64,000 nt of DNA from Azorhizobium oxalatiphilum. GTDB taxonomy: Bacteria; Pseudomonadota; Alphaproteobacteria; Rhizobiales; Xanthobacteraceae. Of the stretch, positions 54,526-62,313 are shown piece by piece (position 1 is the first letter of the stretch; each line of letters opens with the position of its first letter). The position numbers and the translations under genes were made by a program. The notes under the pieces were generated by a model. That model worked only from the letters and a program-made list of their open reading frames with translations, made no database searches and was not told the origin of the DNA. Where the stretch lies: contig NZ_BMCT01000001.1 in the NCBI RefSeq assembly GCF_014635325.1, positions 461,698 to 525,697 of the forward strand, in the 5' to 3' direction.

Positions 54526-55512
54526 ATGACCGCAGCGGACATCAAGCGGCGCACCCTTCTGGCAGCCGGCCTCGGCGCCGTCGCGGCACCCGCGATTCTT
54601 TCGGGCACCCGCAGCGCGCAGGCGCAGGCCACCCCCGCCGCCAAGCCGGCTGATGCGCCGGAGATCAACCAGTTCAAGCTCGGCAGCTTCAAGTTCACCG
54701 TGGTCCGCGATGGCCTCAACACCATCGAGAAGCCGCAGGGTACGTTCGGCACCAACCAGTCGGTGGAGACGGTGGATGCGCTGCTCAAGGCGAACTTCCT
54801 GCCCACCGACAAGTTCGTGAATACCTACTCACCGGCCCTCATCGACACCGGCTCGGACGTCATCCTGGTGGACACCGGCTTCGGCGCGGCCAGCAAGCCG
54901 CGCGGCACCGGCCGGCTGCTGGATGGACTGAAGGCCGCCGGCTATGCGCCGGAGGACATCACGGTGGTGGCGCTCACCCACATGCATGGCGACCACATCG
55001 GCGGCCTCATGGCGGACGGCAAGCCGGTTTTCTCCAAGGCCCGCTATGTGGCCGGCAAGGCGGAATACGACTTCTGGACCAGCAAGGACCGCGCGGGCAC
55101 GCCGGCCGAGGGCAATGCCAAGGCGGTGGCCGCCAATGTGGTGCCGCTGGCGGAGAAGATCACCTTCATCGGCGAGGGCGGGCAGGTTGCGGGCGGCATC
55201 ACCGCCATGATGGCCACCGGCCACACGCCCGGCCACATGGTGTTCAACGTGGAGAGCGGCGGCAAGCGCCTGCTGCTCTCCGGCGACACCGCCAATCACT
55301 ACATCCTGTCGCTGCAGCGTCCGGACTGGGAAGTGCGCTTCGACATGGACAAGGCGCAGGCCGCCGCCACCCGCAAGAAGGTGTTCGACATGGTCGCGAC
55401 CGACAGGATCGCCTTCCTCGGCTATCACATGCCGTTCCCGGCGGTGGGCTTCGTGGAGAAGCAGGAAACCGGCTACCGCTTCGTGCCGAAGAGCTACCAG
55501 TTCGACCTGTGA
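54526..55512 (+). CDS. Tat-exported MBL-fold metallo-hydrolase
   Basis: A 328-residue metallo-beta-lactamase-fold enzyme with a Tat signal (KRRTLLAAGLG, cleavage near AQAQA). The metal motif is THMHGDHIGG near 155, TGHTPGHM near 230 and SGDTANHY near 255. The layout resembles quorum-quenching lactonases and other periplasmic MBL hydrolases. Substrate unknown. The ATG has a GGAGAG site about 9 bases upstream, and a terminator follows. Confidence 0.88.
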   Translation: MTAADIKRRTLLAAGLGAVAAPAILSGTRSAQAQATPAAKPADAPEINQFKLGSFKFTVVRDGLNTIEKPQGTFGTNQSVETVDALLKANFLPTDKFVNTYSPALIDTGSDVILVDTGFGAASKPRGTGRLLDGLKAAGYAPEDITVVALTHMHGDHIGGLMADGKPVFSKARYVAGKAEYDFWTSKDRAGTPAEGNAKAVAANVVPLAEKITFIGEGGQVAGGITAMMATGHTPGHMVFNVESGGKRLLLSGDTANHYILSLQRPDWEVRFDMDKAQAAATRKKVFDMVATDRIAFLGYHMPFPAVGFVEKQETGYRFVPKSYQFDL

Positions 55513-55540
55513 ACCCGTCATAGCCTTCAACAAGACGATC

Positions 55541-55570
55541 ACGCCCCGCCTCGTGCGGGGCGTTTTTGTT
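55541..55570. terminator. Rho-independent terminator
   Basis: ACGCCCCGC pairs with GCGGGGCGT around CTCGT, followed by a T-run. It lies between the convergent MBL and GntR genes. Confidence 0.92.
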
Positions 55571-55579
55571 TTCAAAGGC

Positions 55580-56344
55580 TCAGAGGTTGCTCAGATTGAG
55601 CTGGCGCAGCAGCGGCAGGAGCTGGTCGCGCGCCTGCTGGCGATGGGCGCGGGCGGCGCGGTCGGCAGCCTCCGCATCGCCGGCGAGGATGGCGTCGGTC
55701 AGCGCCTGATGCTCGACGGCGGAATGGGTGGGCAGCGGCCGCAGGTTCAGCGTGAACATGCGGGCGCGGTGCAACTGGTCGGTCACGGTGCCGACGATGC
55801 GGCTGAGGCGCCCGTTCCGGCAGTCGGCAGCCAGCGCATCATGGAAAGCCTTGTCGGCCTGCGCCCAGGCGATGCGGTCGCCGGCCGCCAGCGCCGCCGA
55901 CATGGCAGCGGTGTGGCCCTCCAGCTTGCGGGCGATGCGCGTGCGCTCGGCCTTGGGAAGAGCGGCGATGCGGGCGCCTGCCGCGCCTTCCAGCGCGCTG
56001 ATCACGTCATAGATCTGGTCGATGTCATCAGGCGAGAGGCCGAGCACCACGATGCCGCGCTTGGGCAGGATGCGGACGAAGCCCTCCTCCTGCAGGCGGG
56101 CCATGGCCTCGTGCACGGGGGTGCGGCTCATGTCGAGCTGGCGGGCGATCTCCACCTCGCCGGCCTGATAGCCGGGCGGATAGGTGTTCTCCAGCACCGC
56201 GCGCTTGATCGCCTCATAGGCCAGATCGACCAGATTGGCCTTCGCCGCTTCCGGCGGTGGCGCCGTCCTGCGCAGCGTCCGTGGCTCCGGGGCCGACCGT
56301 GCACCTTGTCCCGCCATGGCTGGTCCCGTCATGCCTGCCGTCAT
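55580..56344 (-). CDS. GntR-family regulator, FCD subgroup
   Basis: A 254-residue regulator. The winged helix (YQAGEVEIARQLDMSRTPVH near 60-80) is followed by an FCD domain (KAFHDALAADCRNGRL near 165, THSAVEHQALTDAI near 210) with metal-type histidines that usually bind a carboxylate. It is divergent from the Bug binding protein and tartrate-dehydrogenase-like genes, which is the arrangement for local control. The start is uncertain among Met codons at 56344, 56332 and 56317. Confidence 0.9.
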   Translation of the reverse strand: MTAGMTGPAMAGQGARSAPEPRTLRRTAPPPEAAKANLVDLAYEAIKRAVLENTYPPGYQAGEVEIARQLDMSRTPVHEAMARLQEEGFVRILPKRGIVVLGLSPDDIDQIYDVISALEGAAGARIAALPKAERTRIARKLEGHTAAMSAALAAGDRIAWAQADKAFHDALAADCRNGRLSRIVGTVTDQLHRARMFTLNLRPLPTHSAVEHQALTDAILAGDAEAADRAARAHRQQARDQLLPLLRQLNLSNL

Positions 56345-56387
56345 GTCCCGCGCTGATCCTCATGCCGTTGTAGCGCGTCGGCGGCGC

Positions 56388-56438
56388 TTGACAATCATCC
56401 TCCTTGCGCGCCAACTTGCATGCAAGAATAAATGCAAG
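56388..56438 (+). promoter_or_regulatory. Candidate operator/promoter of the Bug-dehydrogenase operon
   Basis: A consensus TTGACA (56388-56393) precedes the perfect palindrome CTTGCATGCAAG (56415-56426) and a further direct copy of TGCAAG (56433-56438, 12 bases on). I see no good -10 at the expected spacing. The palindrome is a candidate site for the divergent GntR regulator. Confidence 0.55.
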
Positions 56439-56453
56439 ACGGAAGGCGGAAAC

Positions 56454-57476
56454 ATGATCAAGGAGAGCGTCTCGGCCGGAAGGCGTGTTCGGGCGGCGGG
56501 GTTGGGCGCCGCAAGGTTTGGGCTGGCGGGCGCCGTGCTCGCGGCGGGGCTGGGCTTGCTCTCGCCCGCGCAGGCGCAGACCTATCCCACCCGCCCCGTC
56601 ACCCTCGTGGTGCCGGCGGCGGCGGGCGGGCCGAGTGACACCGTCGCGCGCCTCGTGGCGCAGGCCATGACGCCGGTGCTCGGCCAGCAGATGGTCATCG
56701 AGAACAAGGGCGGAGCCGGCGGCTCGCTGGGCACCGGAGACGTGGCGAAGGCGGCGCCCGATGGCTACACGCTGCTGCTCTATCACATCGGCGTCGCCAC
56801 CTTCGCGCCGCTCTATCCCAGGCTGCCCTACAAGCCTGCGGAACTCACCTCCGTGGGCCTCGTCACCGAGGTGCCCATGGTGCTGGTGGGGCGTAGCGAC
56901 CTCAAGGCCAACACCCTGCCGGAGCTGATCGCGCTGGCGAAGGAGAAGGGTTCCTCCCTCACCATCGGCACGGCAGGCGTGGGCGCGGTGTCGCATCTGT
57001 GCGCGCTGCTGCTGGAGAATGCCACCGGCGCCAAGTTCGTGGACGTGCCCTACAAGGGCGCCGGCCCCGCCATGCTGGACCTCGTGGGCAAGCGCATCGA
57101 CCTGATGTGCGACCAGACCACCAGCACCACCAACCAGATCAAGTCCGGCGACATCAAGGCCTTCGGCGTTACCAGCCGCGAGCGCATCGCCGTGCTGCCG
57201 AACGTGCCCACCCTCGCCGAGGGCGGGCTGAAGGGGTTCGAGATCACCGCCTGGCACGCGCTCTGGGCGCCGAAGGGCACGCCGGAGGCGATCCGCCAGA
57301 AGCTGTCGGAGGCGCTGAAAGTGGCGCTGAAGGATCCCGCTGTGGTCTCGCGCATGGCGGCGCTGGGCACCACGCCGGTCAGTGACGACCTCGCCACGCC
57401 CGCCGCGCTGGACAAGCAGTTCCAGTCCGAGATCCAGCGCCTCGGCAAGCTGCTGGAGGGCGTGGCGCCCAATTGA
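56454..57476 (+). CDS. Bug-family periplasmic binding protein (TctC type), orphan
   Basis: A 340-residue exported binding protein of the Bug/TctC superfamily. Signal peptide about 1-40, ending LSPAQAQ. The mature start TYPTRPVTLVVPAAAGGPSD and the VPYKGAGPAM block near 205 are family signatures. Such proteins bind carboxylates, for example citrate, malate or tartrate. No TctA/TctB membrane components are in the window, so it either works with a transporter elsewhere or acts as a sensor. The dehydrogenase gene starts 56 bases later. Confidence 0.92.
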   Translation: MIKESVSAGRRVRAAGLGAARFGLAGAVLAAGLGLLSPAQAQTYPTRPVTLVVPAAAGGPSDTVARLVAQAMTPVLGQQMVIENKGGAGGSLGTGDVAKAAPDGYTLLLYHIGVATFAPLYPRLPYKPAELTSVGLVTEVPMVLVGRSDLKANTLPELIALAKEKGSSLTIGTAGVGAVSHLCALLLENATGAKFVDVPYKGAGPAMLDLVGKRIDLMCDQTTSTTNQIKSGDIKAFGVTSRERIAVLPNVPTLAEGGLKGFEITAWHALWAPKGTPEAIRQKLSEALKVALKDPAVVSRMAALGTTPVSDDLATPAALDKQFQSEIQRLGKLLEGVAPN

Positions 57477-57532
57477 GGATGGCCGTCGGCATCCGCCGCC
57501 GTGCGCAAAGTATTATTGTTCCGGAGATCATC

Positions 57533-58609
57533 ATGAAGACGTACAGGATCGCGGCCATCCCCGGTGACGGCATCGGCGGCGAGGTCATCTCTGCGGGCGT
57601 TGAGGTGCTGCATGCCCTCGCCCAGCGCGAAGGCGCGTTCGATTTCGCCGTGGATGCGTTCGACTGGGGCGGCGAATACTACAAGACCCACGGCCGCATG
57701 ATGCCGGAGAACGGCCGCGACCTGATCCGCAATCACGATGCCATCCTGTTCGGCTCCGCCGGCCATCCGGAAATCCCGGACCACATCACCTTGTGGGGCC
57801 TGCGCCTCGCCATCTGCCAACCGTTCGATCAATACGCCAATGTGCGGCCCACGCGCATCCTGCCGGGCATCGGTTCGCCGCTCCGTCATGTGGCGGGCAA
57901 GGAACTGGACTGGGTGATCGTGCGCGAGAACTCGGAGGGCGAATATGCGGGCGTGGGCGGGCGGGCCCATCAGGGCCATCCCATGGAGGTGGCCACCGAT
58001 GTGGCCATGTTCACCCGTGCCGGGGTGGAGCGCATCATCCGCTTCGCCTTCCGCCTCGCCCAGTCCCGCCCGCGCAAGTTCCTCACAGTGGTCACAAAGT
58101 CCAACGCCCAGCGCCATGCCATGGTGATGTGGGACGAAATCGCCACGCAGGTGGCCACCGAATTTCCCGACGTGACCTGGGACAAGATGCTGGTGGACGC
58201 CATGACGGTGCGGATGGTGATGAAGCCGGAGAGCCTCGACACCATCGTCGCCACCAATCTGCATGCGGACATCCTGTCCGATCTGGCGGCGGCGCTGGCC
58301 GGCTCGCTGGGCATCGCGCCGACCGCCAACCTCAATCCCGAGCGCGCCTTCCCCTCCATGTTCGAGCCCATCCACGGCTCGGCCTTCGACATCACGGGCA
58401 AGGGCATCGCCAATCCGGTGGGCACCTTCTGGTCGTCGGTGATGATGCTGGAGCATCTGGGGGAGAAGCCGGCCGCCGATCGCCTCATGGGCGCCATCGA
58501 GCGGGTGACGGCGGACACGCGCTTCCACACGCCGGATCTCGGCGGCAGCGCGCGCACGGCGGATGTGACGCAGGGCGTGATCGACGCCATCCACGGCGCC
58601 AACGCCTGA
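57533..58609 (+). CDS. Tartrate/D-malate dehydrogenase (isopropylmalate dehydrogenase family)
   Basis: A 358-residue beta-decarboxylating dehydrogenase. The N-terminal IPGDGIGGEVI, substrate-binding VRENSEGEYAG near 122 and FEPIHGSAFDI near 275 place it with tartrate dehydrogenase (TtuC) and D-malate dehydrogenase (DmlA), rather than leucine-pathway LeuB, because the SEGEYAG variant is typical of the former. It uses NAD and Mn/Mg. Co-directional with a carboxylate-binding Bug protein and opposite a GntR regulator, it probably serves tartrate or malate use. Confidence 0.88.
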   Translation: MKTYRIAAIPGDGIGGEVISAGVEVLHALAQREGAFDFAVDAFDWGGEYYKTHGRMMPENGRDLIRNHDAILFGSAGHPEIPDHITLWGLRLAICQPFDQYANVRPTRILPGIGSPLRHVAGKELDWVIVRENSEGEYAGVGGRAHQGHPMEVATDVAMFTRAGVERIIRFAFRLAQSRPRKFLTVVTKSNAQRHAMVMWDEIATQVATEFPDVTWDKMLVDAMTVRMVMKPESLDTIVATNLHADILSDLAAALAGSLGIAPTANLNPERAFPSMFEPIHGSAFDITGKGIANPVGTFWSSVMMLEHLGEKPAADRLMGAIERVTADTRFHTPDLGGSARTADVTQGVIDAIHGANA

Positions 58610-58627
58610 CGCGCGGGGCAGGGCGGC

Positions 58628-60331
58628 TCAGGCCGCCCTGATCTCCGGGGGGCGGGCGAAGGAGACGCGGTTGCGGCCGGAATTCTTGGCGTCATAGAGG
58701 CCGAGGTCGGCGCGCTCGATCACCTCGTCCATGTCGCGGTCGCCGTTGCCGGCCAGCGCCGCGCCGATGGAAATGGTGATGGCGATGGTCTGGTCTTCGA
58801 ACAGCACGGGGTCGGCGGCGATGGCGAGGCGGATGCGTTCCGCCAGCGCCAGCGTGGTGGCCTCGTCCGTGTCCTGCAGCAGCACCACGAATTCCTCGCC
58901 GCCGAAGCGGCCCACATGGTCATGGGTGCGCAGATTGGCGCGGAAGACCGCGGCCACGTGCTTGATCACCGCATCACCGGCAGGGTGGCCGTAAGTGTCG
59001 TTCACGCCCTTGAAATGGTCGATGTCGGCCATCAGCACGCCGAGCCGGCCATGGGCCTGCGCGCTCTCCAGCGCCACGTCGGCGATCTGCATGAAGGAGC
59101 GGCGGTTGAGCAGGCCGGTGAGCGGGTCGGTGTCCGCCAGCTCCTGCAAGGCGGCGATGTCCACTGCGTGCTGGCGTGAGAACAGTTCGAACCGCATCTC
59201 CGCCGAGCCGAGGCGGCGTAGCAAGGCGCGCAGCGCGGCGGAGAGGCGCAGCACTTCCTGGTTGCCGCGCTGGCGGGGCAGCATGGTGACGTGCGGATTG
59301 CGGCCGATCTCGTCGGCCGCGCGGGTCAGCCCGTCGAGCGGCCGCCCGATGCGCGTGGCAAGCCACGTGGAGAGCAGGACGCAGATCACCAGCACCACGC
59401 CGCCGAGGCCGATGATGGTGAAGGCGAGATTATAGGCCGAGGCGAAGGCGACGCCTGAGGATTGCCGGGCCACCACGATCCAGCCGAGGCCGGGATAGTC
59501 CTGCTCGCCGTCGGCGGCGGCAAATCCGGTCAGCCAGCGGTGGCCATCCTGGTCCGCCACGAAGGCGCCGGAGGGTGCGGCCTTCATGCGCGCCAGAACG
59601 TCCGGCGCGAACGGCCGGGTACCGATGCTCTGGCCGAGCAGCACCGTGCCCTCCCTGGACAGCACCATCACCTCGGTGTCGGGCCGGGCGGCGAGTGCGG
59701 TGCGGCGCAGGCCCTCCGCCCAGTCGAAGGCCAGATGGGCGCCGATGACGCCGAGCAGGCGCCCGTCGCGACTGCGGACGGGAAAGGCGATGTCCACGAA
59801 GCGGTCGGGCTCGCCCTTGTAGTCGGCGGGGCGCAGCAGCTTGGCCAGCAGCAACGCCTCGTGCACGTCGCCCACCGCGGGTCTCTTGAGCCCGTCCCTG
59901 AACCACGGGCGGGCGGCCACGGAGACGCCTTCCAGCATGCCCTTGGAGGCGGCCACAACCGTGCCGTCCGGCCTGGCGAAGCCGATCCAGGCGAAATAGT
60001 CCATGGTGGATTCGAGCTGGTCGAGCACCGCGCGCAGCTGGGCCGGATCGCCCTCCCATGTGCCCTCCATGGGGCGCATGCCGGATAGGAGCTTGATCTC
60101 GCGGTAGCGCTCGAACATGTCCATGTCGAGCCGGTCGGCAAGACCGGAGGCGGTGAGCGCCATCTCCTGCTGGATGCGCCCGGCGATCTCGGCGCCGCTC
60201 ATGCGGGCCGCGGCCAGCGACACAAGTCCGAGGCCGAGCAGGCAGACAAAGCCGAGCAGGAGGGTCATCTGCTGGGCGATGGTGGTGCTGTCCTGCAGCT
60301 TGTGGATGCGATGCCGAAGCGCCTCACGCAC
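58628..60331 (-). CDS. Membrane diguanylate cyclase with Cache-type sensor domain
   Basis: A 567-residue diguanylate cyclase. Membrane segments at about 22-43 and 295-320 flank a periplasmic Cache-type domain (about 50-285), then a HAMP-like linker (RIGRPLDGLTRAADEIG) and a GGDEF domain with the active motif RFGGEEF near 480. An inhibitory-site RTHD lies five residues upstream, so product inhibition by c-di-GMP is expected. No EAL domain. It should raise c-di-GMP in response to a periplasmic ligand that I cannot identify. Confidence 0.94.
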   Translation of the reverse strand: MREALRHRIHKLQDSTTIAQQMTLLLGFVCLLGLGLVSLAAARMSGAEIAGRIQQEMALTASGLADRLDMDMFERYREIKLLSGMRPMEGTWEGDPAQLRAVLDQLESTMDYFAWIGFARPDGTVVAASKGMLEGVSVAARPWFRDGLKRPAVGDVHEALLLAKLLRPADYKGEPDRFVDIAFPVRSRDGRLLGVIGAHLAFDWAEGLRRTALAARPDTEVMVLSREGTVLLGQSIGTRPFAPDVLARMKAAPSGAFVADQDGHRWLTGFAAADGEQDYPGLGWIVVARQSSGVAFASAYNLAFTIIGLGGVVLVICVLLSTWLATRIGRPLDGLTRAADEIGRNPHVTMLPRQRGNQEVLRLSAALRALLRRLGSAEMRFELFSRQHAVDIAALQELADTDPLTGLLNRRSFMQIADVALESAQAHGRLGVLMADIDHFKGVNDTYGHPAGDAVIKHVAAVFRANLRTHDHVGRFGGEEFVVLLQDTDEATTLALAERIRLAIAADPVLFEDQTIAITISIGAALAGNGDRDMDEVIERADLGLYDAKNSGRNRVSFARPPEIRAA

Positions 60332-60509
60332 AGGCCTCTCCCGTAACGGAAATCAACAAAAGTTAGCCTTTTCCGTCTTGTCCGCTGGCTTCGGGAGAGC
60401 GTCAAGAGATACCTCTCCCATTACGGTGGTCATTCCGCGCATTGCACGGCACCCGACTTCGCCGTCGAATGAATGCAGTGAACGCTGGATTATAAGTGGG
60501 GCTTACAGT

Positions 60510-60971
60510 ATGAATTCCGGCATGACTGAAACACCATTGGGTTTTCTTCTCTTCGAGACCGCCCGGCTTTATCGGGCGCGCACCGAACGTGCTTTCGAGC
60601 AGGCGGGGCTCGGCATCACGTCGGGCGAGGCCCGCACGCTGGTCTATGTGCATCAGCATCCCGGCCTCAGGCAGGCGGCGCTGGCCGAGAAGATGAATGT
60701 GGAGCCCATGACGCTGGTGGCTTCGCTGGACCGGCTGGAGGCGCAGCAGCTGGTGCGGCGCGAGCCGGACCCGAGCGACCGGCGCGCCAAGCTGGTGAAC
60801 CTGACGCCGGCCGCGGAGCCCTTCATCGAGCGTATCACCGCCGTCGCCGCCGCTGCCCGCGCACAGACGCTCGAGGGACTGTCGGACGCGCAGGTGGCCG
60901 CGTTCCGCGCCACGCTGGAACACATGCGGGCGAATATCGTGCGCAGCGCGCGGGCTCCGGAGGACGCATGA
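60510..60971 (+). CDS. MarR-family transcriptional regulator
   Basis: A 153-residue MarR-type winged-helix regulator. The recognition region MTLVASLDRLEAQQLVRREPDPSDRRAK near 58-90 contains the typical DPSDRR wing. It overlaps the efflux-pump start (ATGA), so the pair is co-transcribed and the regulator probably represses the pump until a ligand, often a phenolic compound, binds. ATG 60522 is an alternative start. Confidence 0.92.
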   Translation: MNSGMTETPLGFLLFETARLYRARTERAFEQAGLGITSGEARTLVYVHQHPGLRQAALAEKMNVEPMTLVASLDRLEAQQLVRREPDPSDRRAKLVNLTPAAEPFIERITAVAAAARAQTLEGLSDAQVAAFRATLEHMRANIVRSARAPEDA

Positions 60972-62266
60972 AGCCCGTGATGAGCGAGACCCGTACCGCG
61001 ATCATCGGCGCGATGATCGTGGTGCTGGGGCCGGTCAGCCTCTCGCTCTACACGCCCGCTCTGCCGGCGCTGGTCGAGGCGTTCCACTCGACGCCCGCCA
61101 TGCTGAAGACCACCCTCTCGGTCTTCTTCTTCGGCTATGCCTTTTCCCAGCTCGCCTGCGGCCCGCTCTCCGATGCCTTCGGGCGCCGGCCCGTGGCTCT
61201 GGGGTTCTTCCTCGTCTATCTCGTCGGCAGCGTGGTGGCGGCGTTCGCGCCGGACATCACCTGGCTGCTCATCGGTCGCGGCCTTCAGGGCGTCGGCGTC
61301 GCGGCGGGGCCGGCCATTTCCCGCGCCATCGTGCGCGACCAGTTCACCGGCCAGCCGTCGGCGCGGATCATGAACCTGATCGCCACCATGCTGGCCATCG
61401 GCCCGGCGCTGGCGCCCACCATCGGCGGCCTCATCCTCTCCAGCATGGGCTGGCAGCCCATCTTCATGGTCATGGTCATCTACGGCCTCGTGCTGGTGGC
61501 CCTGCTGGCGCTGGCGGTGCCGGAGACCAATGCGGCGCCGGACCCCGTGCATGTCCATCCCGCGCGGGTGCTGCGGAACTATCGCACCCTGCTCACAGAC
61601 CGGGGCTTCATGCGCCCAAGCCTCGTCATCGGCTTCACGCTGGGCGGCATCTACACGCTGGCGGCGGTGCTGCCCTTCGTGCTGATCGAGCGCATCGGGC
61701 TCACGCCGGTTCAGTTCGGTCTCGCCATGGTCTGCCAGACCGGTTCTTTCATGACCGGCTCGTTCGTCACCGGGCGGCTGCTGCGCCGCGTCTCGGCGGA
61801 CAGCCTCATTCCGGTGGGGCTCGTTCTGGTGCTGGTGGCGGGCGCGGCCATGGCGGTGGCCACCCGCATTTTCCCGTTCTCCGCCGTGGCGGTGATGCTG
61901 CCGGTGGCGGTGTGGGCGTTCGGCATCGCCATGCTGCTGCCCGGCGGCACCACCAGCGCGCTGGCCGGCTTCCCGCACATGGCGGGAGCGGCCTCGGCCA
62001 TGATGGGCTTCATGCAGATCGGCGGCGGCCTGCTCGGCACCTCGCTCGCCAGCCTTGTGCCGAATCCGGGCGATGCCTTCACCATCGTCATTCCGTGCAT
62101 GGCGGCGGCGGGCGTGGCGGCCTTCGCGCTGCTGCGCCCCGGCCGCGCGCCCGGCGGGCCGGTGATCATCTCCGCGCCGGACCTCGAAATCTCAACCGAT
62201 CCCGTGGGTCTGCTCGGCGCGGCGGGCGACGAGATCGAGGCCAAGGTGTTCGACAAGACCGGCTGA
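60968..62266 (+). CDS. MFS drug efflux transporter, Bcr/CflA family
   Basis: A 432-residue major-facilitator transporter with twelve predicted membrane segments. The motif GPLSDAFGRRPVAL near 70 is MFS motif A, and SLYTPALPAL near 20 plus GLQGVGVAAGPAISRAIVRD near 105-125 are Bcr/CflA signatures. It exports drugs or small metabolites using the proton gradient. It follows and overlaps its MarR regulator. Substrate unknown. Confidence 0.92.
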   Translation: MKPVMSETRTAIIGAMIVVLGPVSLSLYTPALPALVEAFHSTPAMLKTTLSVFFFGYAFSQLACGPLSDAFGRRPVALGFFLVYLVGSVVAAFAPDITWLLIGRGLQGVGVAAGPAISRAIVRDQFTGQPSARIMNLIATMLAIGPALAPTIGGLILSSMGWQPIFMVMVIYGLVLVALLALAVPETNAAPDPVHVHPARVLRNYRTLLTDRGFMRPSLVIGFTLGGIYTLAAVLPFVLIERIGLTPVQFGLAMVCQTGSFMTGSFVTGRLLRRVSADSLIPVGLVLVLVAGAAMAVATRIFPFSAVAVMLPVAVWAFGIAMLLPGGTTSALAGFPHMAGAASAMMGFMQIGGGLLGTSLASLVPNPGDAFTIVIPCMAAAGVAAFALLRPGRAPGGPVIISAPDLEISTDPVGLLGAAGDEIEAKVFDKTG

Positions 62267-62313
62267 GGTCCTGGATCGGGGGCCACCGGCGGTTTTCCGC
62301 CGGCGCGGGCGCG

